Positions 36,158 through 45,292 of a stretch of DNA of 64,000 nt are shown piece by piece. Each line of letters opens with the position of its first letter. The first letter of the stretch is position 1. This stretch comes from Nitrosomonas sp. GTDB lineage: Bacteria > Pseudomonadota > Gammaproteobacteria > Burkholderiales > Nitrosomonadaceae. Both the position numbers and the translations under genes were made by a program. The notes under the pieces were generated by a model. The model was given only the letters and a program-made list of their open reading frames with translations, was not told the origin of the DNA and did no database searches. The stretch lies in NCBI GenBank assembly GCA_017984435.1, contig JAGNZK010000008.1, positions 1-64,000 on the forward strand, written 5' to 3'.

Positions 36158-37384
36158 CTATGTGCCATAACGTTTGCGATAGCGCTGCAGATAATGCGCA
36201 ATGCGCCCCATCGCTTCGGTTAAATCATCCGCATTGGGCAGAAACACCACGCGAAAATGATCCGGATGCCGCCAGTTAAAACCGCTGCCCTGTACCAGCA
36301 AGACTTTTTCTTCCAATAGAAGATCCAGTACAAATTGCTGATCATCTTCAATTGGGTAGACTTCAGGATCCAGACGTGGAAATAAATACAGTGCCGCTTG
36401 CGGCTTGAAACAACTCACGCCGGGAATATCTGTCAACAATTTCCATGCCACATCACGCTGGCGCATCAACCGCCCGGTTGGCAGCGTCAAATCATAAATA
36501 CTCTGATAACCGCCCAATGCCGTCTGAATGCCAAATTGCGACGGCACATTGGCGCATAATCGCATGGAAGCCAGCATATTCAACCCGGCAATATAATCGC
36601 GGGCATGATTCTTCTCACCGGAAACCACCGCCCAACCTGAGCGAAAACCGGCCGCACGGTAATTTTTGGACAAGCCATTGAATGTCACAAACAACACATC
36701 ATCGGCCAATGAAGCAATCGATGTATGCGTCGCATCCCCATACAAAATCTTGTCGTAAATCTCATCGGCATAAATGATCAACTGATGCTGACGGGCAATT
36801 TCAATGATCTCCAGCAATAATTCCTTCGGATACAACGCACCGGTCGGATTATTCGGATTAATGATGACAATGGCGCGCGTTCTTGAATTGATTTTGGCGC
36901 GAATATCATCCAGATCCGGCAACCACCCCGATGCTTCGTCACACACATAATGCCGCGCCATCCCGCCGGAAAGCACGACCGCAGCCGTCCATAATGGATA
37001 ATCCGGCATCGGAATCAGCACCTCATCGCCATTATCCAACAACGCCTGCATCGTCAACACCACCAGTTCGGATACGCCATTACCAATAAAAATGTCATCC
37101 AGCTGCACATTTTTGATCTGCTTTTCCTGCGTGTAATGCATGATCGCCTTGCGGGCGGCAAATAAGCCTTTGGAATCGCAATACCCGGAAGCATCGGACA
37201 AATTGCGAATGACATCCTGCAAAATCTCCTCCGGCACATCAAAACCAAACGTCGCCGGATTGCCAATATTCAACTTGATAATGTGATGGCCTTCTTCTTC
37301 CATTTGCCGCGCGCGCTCCATCACCGGACCGCGAATGTCATAACACACATTGGTGAGCTTGCTGGATTTTAGAATTGGACGCAT
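36158..37384 (-). CDS. alaA: Alanine transaminase AlaA type aminotransferase
   Basis: Class I/II PLP aminotransferase (408 aa). The start RPILKSSKLTNVCYDIRGPV and the FNGLSKNYRAAGFRSGW segment with the PLP lysine near residue 240 match AlaA (YfbQ) rather than AspC. INPNNPTGALYPKELL near residue 175 and IIYADEIYDKILY near 205 are further class signatures. It precedes hom by 89 nt, a neighbour order seen in other betaproteobacteria. Confidence 0.9.
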   Translation of the reverse strand: MRPILKSSKLTNVCYDIRGPVMERARQMEEEGHHIIKLNIGNPATFGFDVPEEILQDVIRNLSDASGYCDSKGLFAARKAIMHYTQEKQIKNVQLDDIFIGNGVSELVVLTMQALLDNGDEVLIPMPDYPLWTAAVVLSGGMARHYVCDEASGWLPDLDDIRAKINSRTRAIVIINPNNPTGALYPKELLLEIIEIARQHQLIIYADEIYDKILYGDATHTSIASLADDVLFVTFNGLSKNYRAAGFRSGWAVVSGEKNHARDYIAGLNMLASMRLCANVPSQFGIQTALGGYQSIYDLTLPTGRLMRQRDVAWKLLTDIPGVSCFKPQAALYLFPRLDPEVYPIEDDQQFVLDLLLEEKVLLVQGSGFNWRHPDHFRVVFLPNADDLTEAMGRIAHYLQRYRKRYGT

Positions 37385-37719
37385 GATGAGAAAATTTATA
37401 GAAATGGGTAGAAATTCAAAACCAGTAACACACTAGTTTTTCTGGTAATTAATGAGATAGTGCAATTATATACGCAATCACTGACATCCCGTTAATGGAG
37501 TATTAAGGAAATTTGATTTAGTCATAGCTGATATAAAATTTTTCTCATTCCTTCTACCTTCTTATCAATAAATGCTTGAACATGCAATTTGTGGGATGAA
37601 GTAACTCTCCTATCTAATTATTTTATATAAGTATTTACATTGACTCTGGATTACTCAGCAAGCTACCATACATGCCGAGTGGGTAATAACATTCACTCTT
37701 ATCACGGAGAACAAAAAAA
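37385..37719. other. AT-rich divergent intergenic region
   Basis: No gene is seen between alaA (leftward) and the RTX gene (rightward). A plausible rightward promoter is TTGACT at 37640-37645 with TACCAT at 37664-37669 (18-nt spacer). The RTX start has GGAGAAC about 8 nt upstream. Nothing else stands out. Confidence 0.4.
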
Positions 37720-37986
37720 ATGGCAATAATCAATGGGAATGATTCTAACAATACGCTGAATGGAACAAGCAGCGATGACACGATCAATGGAAAAGGTGGC
37801 AATGATAAGCTCATCGGCGCCTTAGGTAATGATACCTACGAATTTTCTGGTAATTTCTCAACCTCCTATGACGAAGTCGTCGAATTAGCAGGGAATGGAA
37901 GTGACACAATACGTATTTTAAGCGATATCCCTGCTTCTGCTGTGCGTCTACAGGGTACCACCTCGAATGGTCTTTGGGTTGTTTGA
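37720..37986 (+). pseudogene. 5' part of frameshifted RTX calcium-binding repeat protein
   Basis: An 88-codon frame with a good ribosome site (GGAGA) and RTX-type nonapeptides (TLNGTSSDDTINGKGGNDKLIGALGNDTYEF). It ends at a TGA just after NGLWVV. The next frame picks up at DGYGQVYLGNQLAAANVEWLQIG, which is the natural continuation. One extra base in the TTTGGGTTGTTTGAT stretch at about 37975-37985 explains it. The gene is either broken, sequence-miscalled, or read by a ribosomal slip. See the partner entry for the rest. Confidence 0.75.
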
Positions 37987-39031
37987 TGGTTACGGTCAAG
38001 TTTATCTCGGCAATCAGTTGGCTGCAGCCAATGTTGAATGGTTACAAATTGGTAACAGCACCCCGATCTCTCTCACGGGTGGAATCAACATGGCAGGAAA
38101 TGACGGTAATAATACAATTTATGGAACTGCGTTTAACGATACCATCAACGGCAAGGGCGGCAGTGACTCATTAAGAGGTGGTTTAGGCAATGACACCTAT
38201 ATTGTCGACAATGTTGGCGTCGTCATTACTGAAAACTTGAATGAAGGTACGGATACTGTCAAAAGCAGCATCAGTTTGACCTTACCAACCAATGTAGAAA
38301 ATCTCACGTTGACAGGTGCACTGACTATCAATGGAACTGGTAATGACCTAAATAATGTACTGATAGGCAATTCGGCAACCAACCAGCTAAATGGTGGTTT
38401 AGGCAATGATACGCTTAATGGTGGCACAGGCGCTGATACCCTAATTGGCGGGCTCGGCAATGATAATTATGTCGTCGATAACGCCGGTGATGTGGTGACT
38501 GAGAACCTCAATGAGGGTACTGATAAAATCAGCAGCAGCATAACCCGCACTTTGCCAGCCAATGTAGAAAATCTGACCCTGACCGGTGCAGCAACCATCA
38601 ACGGTAACGGCAATAGTCTGGCCAACAGTCTGATAGGCAATTCAGCGACCAATCAATTGAACGGAGGGGGAGGTAATGACACGCTGGATGGCGGCATAGG
38701 TAATAACACGCTCACCGGTGGAGCAGGTCAAGATACCTTCAAACTGACTACCGCAGGCCACATCGATGCGATTACTGATTTTGTTGTGGTGGATGACACG
38801 ATCCAATTAGAGAACGCGATATTTACCGCATTAACCACCACCGGCACATTAGCGGTGGGTCAGCTCAGAATCGGCACACAAGCGGTAGATGCCAATGATT
38901 TCATCATCTACAACAATGTAAGTGGTGCTTTACTATACGATGCAAATGGCAGTAGCGCAGGTGCTGCGGTACAAATTGCTACGCTCACTGCTGGACTAGC
39001 CATGACCAATGCAGACTTTGTAGTAATCTAA
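37967..39031 (+). CDS. RTX (hemolysin-type) calcium-binding repeat protein, 3' part
   Basis: This frame (354 aa if started at the internal ATG) holds the bulk of an RTX protein. GGxGxDxLx nonapeptides bind Ca2+ outside the cell. Two near-identical 90-residue modules (GLGNDTYIVDNVG and GLGNDNYVVDNAG onward) each end in NQLNGG...NDTL repeats. The last about 100 residues (DAITDFVVVDDTIQLENAIF to TNADFVVI) look like the terminal module of type I-secreted proteins, ending in a hydrophobic tail without a signal peptide. No ABC/MFP/TolC secretion genes are in the window. It needs the upstream frame to be full length. Confidence 0.75.
   Translation: MVFGLFDGYGQVYLGNQLAAANVEWLQIGNSTPISLTGGINMAGNDGNNTIYGTAFNDTINGKGGSDSLRGGLGNDTYIVDNVGVVITENLNEGTDTVKSSISLTLPTNVENLTLTGALTINGTGNDLNNVLIGNSATNQLNGGLGNDTLNGGTGADTLIGGLGNDNYVVDNAGDVVTENLNEGTDKISSSITRTLPANVENLTLTGAATINGNGNSLANSLIGNSATNQLNGGGGNDTLDGGIGNNTLTGGAGQDTFKLTTAGHIDAITDFVVVDDTIQLENAIFTALTTTGTLAVGQLRIGTQAVDANDFIIYNNVSGALLYDANGSSAGAAVQIATLTAGLAMTNADFVVI
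38180..38719 (+). repeat. Two tandem 270-bp coding modules
   Basis: Codons at 38180-38449 and 38450-38719 encode two aligned 90-residue copies sharing ENLNEGTD, NVENLTLTGA, IGNSATNQLNGG and similar blocks. It is an internal duplication within the RTX gene; the copies have diverged at many third positions. Confidence 0.8.
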
Positions 39032-39058
39032 GCCTTAATCAAGCAATAACATAAACAA

Positions 39059-39087
39059 CGCCCCTGAAGGATCACTTCTCAGGGGCG
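39059..39087. terminator. Hairpin terminator between convergent RTX and regulator genes
   Basis: CGCCCCTGA at 39059-39067 pairs perfectly with TCAGGGGCG at 39079-39087 around an 11-nt loop. It lies 28 nt after the RTX stop. The following ATCATTT gives only a weak T tract, so it may act in either direction with modest strength. Confidence 0.65.
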
Positions 39088-39161
39088 ATCATTTAAGAAA
39101 CTCTGAATAACATTGTATGCGTTGGTCTATGAAGACTGTCGCATTTGCAACGTTGCAAACG

Positions 39162-40169
39162 TTACCCTGCCTTCGCTCGTGACACCATATCTTTGACCGC
39201 AGGTGTCATGTTTACCGGCACAAGCTTGGTATCTCTATGGGCATTCTGGAATACCCGGAATACCTCATCAGAAAAAGCCTGTCCAATTTCTTCAATCCCG
39301 GTGAAATCAAGAATGACGGTTTTGAATTTCTCAAAACGAAATATCAGTCTTTTCGCCTGCGATCTGGATACCAATTTTTCGCCTTCGTACTGACCCAATC
39401 GGACAGGAACAATTGTTTTGGCAAATGTGTACTCTTCAGGTACCGCAAATTTGTCAAAAATTGCTTTTGTTATGCGGGTACTGTCATTCATCAGACGCAT
39501 GACTACCAGCGTCCCTGACGCATTTTTTGGGCGCTCGATCAGCATGTCGTCCAATCCGTCTTCATGCATAAAATGAAGACTTCCAGAGCGAATATCAAAA
39601 AGATCGAATACTTTGCTGGAAAAGAAGATTCCCTCACCAGAATGATTTACCGGGTCTGTTGTGAATTTTCCCTTTGCCAGTTCCAAAATTGCTTCGCGCG
39701 GATCGAAAAGATCAAGAGCTTTCTGAATTTTATTGAAGATGCCTTCACCATCATCAGCAACCCAAGCTTGGGTATATAAGGCATTGCGCACCACCCAAAC
39801 TGTAATTTTATTGGCACCGGAGTGGTCTATCGCATTGTTGACCATTTCGGTAAAGCCATAGCGCCAAATATCGCGAACATTCTCTGGCAAACCTGCCACC
39901 ACCGGAGCAAACAGAAAAGACCAAACTCTATCTTCGGATAAACCTGCTCTATCGTATTCCTGATGAACACGAAACAATTCAGCAAGCACATACTCAACAC
40001 CGCGCCCAACACCATGCTTCGTAATCAATCCCTTCGATGCTGCAATCCGCAACCTTGTGCTGGCGGCTTGACGGGATACACCTAAACTACTCGCCAGCCT
40101 GGAAGCAACATTTTTTCCGTCATCGGAAACAAGCTTTAGCAAGTTATGGATAGACTCATCAATCAGCAT
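39162..40169 (-). CDS. HTH / GHKL-ATPase / STAS-like (DUF4325) fusion regulator
   Basis: 335 aa with three parts. Residues 18-50 look like a winged-helix DNA-binding head (NVASRLASSLGVSRQAASTRL). Residues about 100-235 are a GHKL ATPase of the anti-sigma or histidine-kinase type: N box E108-N112 in TEMVNNAIDHS, G1 as DDGEG at 139-143, G2 as HSGEG at 176-180. There is no histidine phosphorylation box. Residues about 255-330 fit the STAS-like DUF4325 domain (TVILDFTGIEEIGQAFSDEVF). One protein thus combines the kinase-like and STAS-like halves of a partner switch with a DNA-binding part. Its targets are unknown. No Shine-Dalgarno is seen; four phased repeats lie immediately upstream. Confidence 0.85.
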   Translation of the reverse strand: MLIDESIHNLLKLVSDDGKNVASRLASSLGVSRQAASTRLRIAASKGLITKHGVGRGVEYVLAELFRVHQEYDRAGLSEDRVWSFLFAPVVAGLPENVRDIWRYGFTEMVNNAIDHSGANKITVWVVRNALYTQAWVADDGEGIFNKIQKALDLFDPREAILELAKGKFTTDPVNHSGEGIFFSSKVFDLFDIRSGSLHFMHEDGLDDMLIERPKNASGTLVVMRLMNDSTRITKAIFDKFAVPEEYTFAKTIVPVRLGQYEGEKLVSRSQAKRLIFRFEKFKTVILDFTGIEEIGQAFSDEVFRVFQNAHRDTKLVPVNMTPAVKDMVSRAKAG

Positions 40170-40180
40170 TTGGCATATTA

Positions 40181-40256
40181 AACGTAAAGATTATATTGAT
40201 CAATTGTAAACAACATTAGAAATAAATGTAAAGTTTAAATGATGAAAACGTAAAGT
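40181..40256 (-). promoter_or_regulatory. Four 22-bp-phased repeats (AAYGTAAAGW) over the regulator promoter
   Basis: AACGTAAAGA (40181), ATTGTAAACA (40203), AATGTAAAGT (40225) and AACGTAAAGT (40247) recur at exactly 22-bp spacing, two helical turns, so all face one side of the DNA. On the minus strand a perfect -10 TATAAT lies at 40195-40190 with no good -35 at 16-18 nt, which suggests activator dependence or tight control. Repeat 1 lies at the likely transcript start, 12 nt before the ATG. The adjacent HTH protein is the obvious candidate binder (inference). Confidence 0.75.
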
Positions 40257-40308
40257 ATGAAAATAAAATTTCAAACTAAAACACTATCCATAAGGAAAAG
40301 GAATTACC

Positions 40309-40325
40309 AGTGACACAGTGTCACT
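40309..40325. promoter_or_regulatory. 17-bp palindrome AGTGACAC-A-GTGTCACT
   Basis: An exact inverted repeat with an 8-bp arm each side of a single A lies between the alcohol dehydrogenase stop and the phased repeats. It has no T tract, so it looks more like a protein-binding site than a terminator. No partner can be named. Confidence 0.4.
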
Positions 40326-40335
40326 CAGGAATCAT

Positions 40336-41337
40336 TTAATTGCTCAGCACAATACGATATCTCGCTTTACCGCTGGCCAGCCTGGCGAGCGCTTCATTCA
40401 CCTGATCAAAGCGAAAGATTTCAATGATCGGCTTGATATCATGCCGTTCTACGAAATTCAACATTGTTTTGAGACTGGCAGGGCTGCCGACAGGCGATCC
40501 CGAAATAGAACGCTGCGCTGAAATTAACGGGAATGCGCCAATATCCAGTGGTTCCAGTGTTGCCCCCACAAAATGCAGACGGCCTTTAGGGCGTAAAGTG
40601 GCAATGTAGGCATTCCAGTCGAGTTTTACATTGACTGTCGATAAAATTAAATCAAACTGATTCGTCGCAGCTCTCAGTTCGGAGGCATTGCGGGTATCCA
40701 GAACATTATGCGCGCCCAGCGCTAACGCTTCGCTTTTTTTGGCATCACTGGACGTAAAGGCCGTTACCTGACAACCCCATGCCCTTAGAAACTGTAAAGC
40801 GATATGTCCTAAACCACCGATACCGATGACAGCGACTTTGGCGGTTGGTGGAATATTAAATTGCAACAGCGGATTAAAAACGGTGATCCCGCCACAAAAA
40901 AGCGGTCCTGCGCTTTGCGCATCAATGCTATCCGGTAGTGCAACCACACTGGCTGCATTGGCGCGAACTTTGTCTGCGAAACCGCCATGACGGCCGACAA
41001 TCGTTGATTCCGTCTGCGCGCAAAGATTGTGATCACCCGACATGCAGGTGTCGCAAGTCATGCAATAGCCGGAATGCCAGCCCAAGCCGACCCGTTGCCC
41101 CAACTGAAACTGATGTGCATAGTCACCTTTGGCTGCAATCGTGCCAATCACCTCATGGCCGGGCACGAACGGATATCGGGTAATCCCCCATTCATTTTGC
41201 AGCATACTCAGATCGCTATGACAAATACCGCAATGTTCAATCGCGATTTCAACATCGTGAGCGCCCAACGGCCCGGGATCGTACTCAAAAGGTTGCAATT
41301 GTCCACCCGCTTCAAATGCTGCGTATGCTTTAATCAT
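40336..41337 (-). CDS. Zinc-dependent alcohol dehydrogenase, cinnamyl-alcohol/YahK type
   Basis: Medium-chain NADP-type dehydrogenase (333 aa). Catalytic zinc site starts at C36 in [13 protein letters not shown], then H61 in PGHEVIG; structural zinc cysteines C92, C95, C98 and C106 lie in [17 protein letters not shown]. Nucleotide site is [18 protein letters not shown] near residue 172. The pattern matches the cinnamyl alcohol dehydrogenase/YahK aldehyde reductase group, with broad aldehyde reduction likely. The substrate is not given by context. It follows the CDF gene by 38 nt. Confidence 0.85.
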   Translation of the reverse strand: MIKAYAAFEAGGQLQPFEYDPGPLGAHDVEIAIEHCGICHSDLSMLQNEWGITRYPFVPGHEVIGTIAAKGDYAHQFQLGQRVGLGWHSGYCMTCDTCMSGDHNLCAQTESTIVGRHGGFADKVRANAASVVALPDSIDAQSAGPLFCGGITVFNPLLQFNIPPTAKVAVIGIGGLGHIALQFLRAWGCQVTAFTSSDAKKSEALALGAHNVLDTRNASELRAATNQFDLILSTVNVKLDWNAYIATLRPKGRLHFVGATLEPLDIGAFPLISAQRSISGSPVGSPASLKTMLNFVERHDIKPIIEIFRFDQVNEALARLASGKARYRIVLSN

Positions 41338-41375
41338 GAATGCTCCTTAGTAAAATTACCATTATTTCGTGCGAA

Positions 41376-42572
41376 TCAAGCCTTAAACCGCACTTGTACA
41401 TCACCGACATAAGGCAACGATGCAACCGCTTGTTTGAGTGCCTGCACCAGATGCTTTGCTTCCGTCGTGTTTTGCAGGATCTCGATCGGCAAATCCAGTT
41501 CAACATCAATCTCACCCGACAGATAATGCAATGTAACGTTTTCAATGGCTACTACCGGCAATTTCGGCCAGCAACACTTGAGCGCCTCGATGACTTTATC
41601 GCGTGCAGGCAAGTCGTTGCAGGGCGAGCCGGTTTCATCATTTTCCGGGTCGATATGCACAGTCACATCGATTACTTCACTCATTTGCTGCATCAAACGT
41701 CGCCGCACCACATCGCCAATCTGATGACCTTCCGATACGCTCAGACGCGGATCAACCTGGATATGCACATCCACAAAAGCATCCCCCGCACTTTTCCGGG
41801 ATCTGAGCATGTGCACTGAACGCACGCCATTCACATCAACGATATGCTGGCGAATCGCTGTGACTTTCTCAGGATCCAGCGCGGTATCAATCAATTCCCG
41901 CGCGCTGGAACGAATCAAATTAAAACCGATTTTGGCGATCATCGCAGCCACAACCACGGCAGCCATTGCATCCAGATAAGAATAACCAAACATGACGCCG
42001 GCAATGCCGACCACCACCACGATTGATGAAAAGGCATCCGAACGACTGTGCCATGCATTCGCCGCCAACATATCCGAGCGCAAACGCCGTGCGGCAGCTA
42101 TCGTGTAGCGATAAATCCATTCCTTGGAAATGACAGACACGAAAGCCACCAATAATGCCAATGTACTGAAATCCAATAATACGTTTAGATCATCAAGCCG
42201 TTGTATCGCACTCGTCGCAATCCCAATCGCAACGATAACCAACACCACTCCTAAGCTCACCGTTGCCAGTGTTTCGATACGGCCATGCCCATAGGGATGC
42301 GCTTCATCGGCTGCTTTGTGCGCATGCTTGGCGGCATACAGCACCATAAAATCGGTCAGTAAATCGGAAAAAGAGTGGATGCCATCGGCAATCAGTGCTT
42401 GCGAATTAGAGAGCCATCCCATCACAATTTTTGCAACACCCAGCATAAAATCCAGCGCTGAGCCAATTAGGGTGACTCTACGCACATCTCGGTAGCGCTG
42501 TTGCTGGGTAGTCATGTTGGAAGAAGTATTCATATGGTTTAACCGGCCGGTATCATCAATCTTCATGTGCAA
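41376..42572 (-). CDS. Cation diffusion facilitator (CDF) metal efflux protein
   Basis: Proton-coupled exporter of Zn2+, Fe2+ or related ions in the inner membrane. 398 aa as read from 42572; starts at M14 or M20 of that frame are also possible. Six helices follow; the metal site in helix 2 is ADGIHSFSDLLTDF and in helix 5 AWHSRSDAFSS, that is HxxxD twice. The cytoplasmic domain (about 225-305) is normal, but a further about 80 residues (from LPARDKVIEALKCCWPKL) form a second small alpha-beta domain, making it longer than FieF-type proteins (about 300 aa). Specificity is not clear. Confidence 0.85.
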   Translation of the reverse strand: MHMKIDDTGRLNHMNTSSNMTTQQQRYRDVRRVTLIGSALDFMLGVAKIVMGWLSNSQALIADGIHSFSDLLTDFMVLYAAKHAHKAADEAHPYGHGRIETLATVSLGVVLVIVAIGIATSAIQRLDDLNVLLDFSTLALLVAFVSVISKEWIYRYTIAAARRLRSDMLAANAWHSRSDAFSSIVVVVGIAGVMFGYSYLDAMAAVVVAAMIAKIGFNLIRSSARELIDTALDPEKVTAIRQHIVDVNGVRSVHMLRSRKSAGDAFVDVHIQVDPRLSVSEGHQIGDVVRRRLMQQMSEVIDVTVHIDPENDETGSPCNDLPARDKVIEALKCCWPKLPVVAIENVTLHYLSGEIDVELDLPIEILQNTTEAKHLVQALKQAVASLPYVGDVQVRFKA

Positions 42573-42594
42573 ACCAGAAAATCACACGGCACGG

Positions 42595-45036
42595 TCACTT
42601 TTCCGTGCGTGTCGGCAATCGCCGATGCTCTGTTTTAGGATGATGCGTCATCTGGCAAGCGCGGCGGAAAGCCAGCAACATTCTTTGGGCATTCCCTAAG
42701 ACGGTATCGGATGGATAACCGAGCGTCCGCCCTGATTCGAAGGTTCCCGCTGGCAATTCGGCCAGCAATTCCAGTCCTTGTGTGACATGTTCCATGGTAT
42801 AAATCGTAAACAGGCCTTTCTCAACCGCATCGATGATTTTGTCATCCAGCATCAAATGCTGCCGATTAAGATGCGGAATCAGGACACCTTGCTCGCCGTT
42901 CAAGCCAATCTTCTCGCACAGTTTGAAATAGCCTTCAATCTTGTCATTGATTCCCCCTATCGGTAGCACTTCGCCATACTGATTCAATGCGCCCGTCACC
43001 GCGATGCCTTGATTCAGCGGCAATTCTGCCAGAGATGACAGCAGAGCATAAAACTCGGCGCAGGAAGCCGAATCGCCTTCAATGCTGGTATATTCCTGCT
43101 CGAAAACAATCGACGCGCTCAGTGCCAGCGGTGCGATATAAGCAAACAATGCGGTCAGGTAGTTCTGCAATATCAACATGCCTTTATCATGAATCGGGCC
43201 GGACATATCGACTTCACGTGCGATATTCAGCACGCCATCCTCTCCGGCAGAAGTACGTGCAGTGACGCGCACCGCCGTGCCAAAGTGATGATCGCCCAAA
43301 TCGATCTGCATCAATGCATTGAGCTGCCCTACTCTGGCACCTTGTAAAGCAATGCAGATTTCACCTTCGACAATGGCCTCCTGCAAACTGACATCCGGAT
43401 AGTTATGACGCAAGGTGCGCGCTTGCAGCGCGGTGTCGATATCCGCCTTCTCCACGATGCGCCCGCGACGGGCATGGCATACTGAAGCACTCTCCAGCAC
43501 CAGCATCTCGGTACGCGCAAAAATCGCGCTCTGACGCTTTTGATCTTCCATTTCGCGATGCGATTCTTCCAATAAACGCGCCACCGCAGCCGCAGAGAAA
43601 TGCGGTAATTTTGAAGCATTACAAGCATGCGCGACAAAAACAGCCGATGCACGGTAAGTTTCCGCATTGGCGATAAAGCTTTCAGCAAAATCCACTTTCA
43701 CGCGAAAGCGCCGCATGAATTCAGGATCGGTTTCCTGTAACACATAATATTCTTCACGTGACCCGATCAGAACGATTTTGACATTAACTTCCACCGCCTC
43801 CGGTTCGAGCGCAACCGGGGTATCGGACGTCAATGCCGAGCCGGGCTCTTCAATTTGCAACCGTTTACTACGCAAAAACCGCCGCAATTTTACCCATAAC
43901 TGGCTATCCGTCAGCAAATCACTCAAGTGCAACATGAGAAATCCATCGTGCGCTTTGAGCAAACTGCCGGCCCGGATACGCATGAAATCGGTTTTCAGTT
44001 TTCCGTTCTCAAGTTGATAATCGATACCGCCAAACAATGCATACGACGACGGATTGTCCTCGATAATCACGGGCGCTCCCTGCAAACCGGCATTGTCCAC
44101 CACCAGATTGATCTGATAACGGGAAAAAATCTGATTCAACGCCGCTTGTCGCTTGTCCTCATCGGCGGCGTTCGCTTCAAACAGCATCAGATTATCGAGA
44201 ATATCCGCTTCTATTTGCTCAAAATATGTCTTCAGGCGGATATTGTGCTTTAACTGTTTTTGTAATCCGTCCTGGATTTTCTTCAACGTAAGCTGCAACA
44301 CCGGCTGCACGATACGACGTTGCAATGTCGCCAATGCAGTATTCTTTTCCTGGTTTATTTTCTTAAATGCTTCAAAATAGACAATAATCGCCTCGTGCAA
44401 TTGCTGCTCCGCCTGTTCTACTTCAGTTCTGCGCGTCTTGGGCAGCTTTAACAAATTTTCTTCCGTCAGAATCTCGCCTTTTTCATCCAACAAAGTAAAA
44501 ACAATCTGTTCGTCTTCACGCCGAATGGTGAAATGCAATGATTCCGCAATCTTGTCCAGCTTGGCATACGCTTTGGCGACTTCGGTTCTGAATTTCTTCT
44601 CGATGCGCTCACTTTTGATCTTGAAATCCTGTCCGCTCAAACATTGGGTGATTTCCACCGGCAGCGATTTTGCCAGTTGCAGTAGCGACTGCCGCAGCAC
44701 CTGACTTTGCCCGGCAGGTAAATGCAAGGCCAGCGGCTTTTCAGGCGCGATAAAATTGTACAGATAGCATAAATCGGGCGGCGTCGATCTACCAGCCGCT
44801 GCGGTCATCATCGCTTGCTGCAACAAAGAAGATCGCCCCGATCCGGCTTCTCCCAGTACAAACAAATGATAATCCGGTTGCCTCATACCGAGGCCAAAAT
44901 GGACCGCACCCTCCGCCCGCTCCTGTCCAATCCAGGATAATGGCTGCTGTAGTAATTCCGAAGTGTCAGAAAATCCCAAAGCGTCTGGGTTGATGGTAAT
45001 GCGTAGTTGAGAAGATTCTAATGATAGGGTCGACAT
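42595..45036 (-). CDS. Lon-like ATP-dependent protease (LonB/YcbZ type)
   Basis: 813 aa from the second ATG. P-loop GEAGSGRSSLLQQAMM is near residue 65; a long coiled region (about 165-290) interrupts the ATPase part, as in YcbZ-like Lon homologues; the sensor and arginine-finger part follows near 500. The C-terminal Lon protease domain has the nucleophile Ser in GDSASCAEFYALLSSL and the general-base Lys in IGGINDKIEGYF, so the catalytic dyad is intact. The job is likely selective protein breakdown, but substrates are unknown. Confidence 0.85.
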   Translation of the reverse strand: MSTLSLESSQLRITINPDALGFSDTSELLQQPLSWIGQERAEGAVHFGLGMRQPDYHLFVLGEAGSGRSSLLQQAMMTAAAGRSTPPDLCYLYNFIAPEKPLALHLPAGQSQVLRQSLLQLAKSLPVEITQCLSGQDFKIKSERIEKKFRTEVAKAYAKLDKIAESLHFTIRREDEQIVFTLLDEKGEILTEENLLKLPKTRRTEVEQAEQQLHEAIIVYFEAFKKINQEKNTALATLQRRIVQPVLQLTLKKIQDGLQKQLKHNIRLKTYFEQIEADILDNLMLFEANAADEDKRQAALNQIFSRYQINLVVDNAGLQGAPVIIEDNPSSYALFGGIDYQLENGKLKTDFMRIRAGSLLKAHDGFLMLHLSDLLTDSQLWVKLRRFLRSKRLQIEEPGSALTSDTPVALEPEAVEVNVKIVLIGSREEYYVLQETDPEFMRRFRVKVDFAESFIANAETYRASAVFVAHACNASKLPHFSAAAVARLLEESHREMEDQKRQSAIFARTEMLVLESASVCHARRGRIVEKADIDTALQARTLRHNYPDVSLQEAIVEGEICIALQGARVGQLNALMQIDLGDHHFGTAVRVTARTSAGEDGVLNIAREVDMSGPIHDKGMLILQNYLTALFAYIAPLALSASIVFEQEYTSIEGDSASCAEFYALLSSLAELPLNQGIAVTGALNQYGEVLPIGGINDKIEGYFKLCEKIGLNGEQGVLIPHLNRQHLMLDDKIIDAVEKGLFTIYTMEHVTQGLELLAELPAGTFESGRTLGYPSDTVLGNAQRMLLAFRRACQMTHHPKTEHRRLPTRTEK

Positions 45037-45132
45037 TTGGGTCAATAGCAATGAGGCGATGAAACTACGCCAATTGTTTATATTGTACCCATTTGAGATT
45101 ATTGCGTCATGAAGTAGCCCATTGAGACAAAA

Positions 45133-45168
45133 AATAATTACCCTGCCGCAAGCAGCGGGGTAATTATT
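45133..45168 (-). terminator. Rho-independent terminator after phoX
   Basis: AATAATTACCC (45133-45143) pairs with GGGTAATTATT (45158-45168), and inner CTGC/GCAG adds to the stem. Read leftward, the hairpin is followed by a run of T (TTTTTTG), the proper order for ending the leftward phoX transcript, about 125 nt after its stop. The remaining spacer up to the Lon-like gene has nothing else clear. Confidence 0.8.
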
Positions 45169-45292
45169 ACGCTCTCCAATTTATTGTTTTTTAAACAGCT
45201 TTTGCCCAAGGAGCGGGCAGTTGAATCCAAAAAAATAAAATACTATGCATTTGATAATATTAGTTTTATCTATCCGCACGATGTTTACAACA

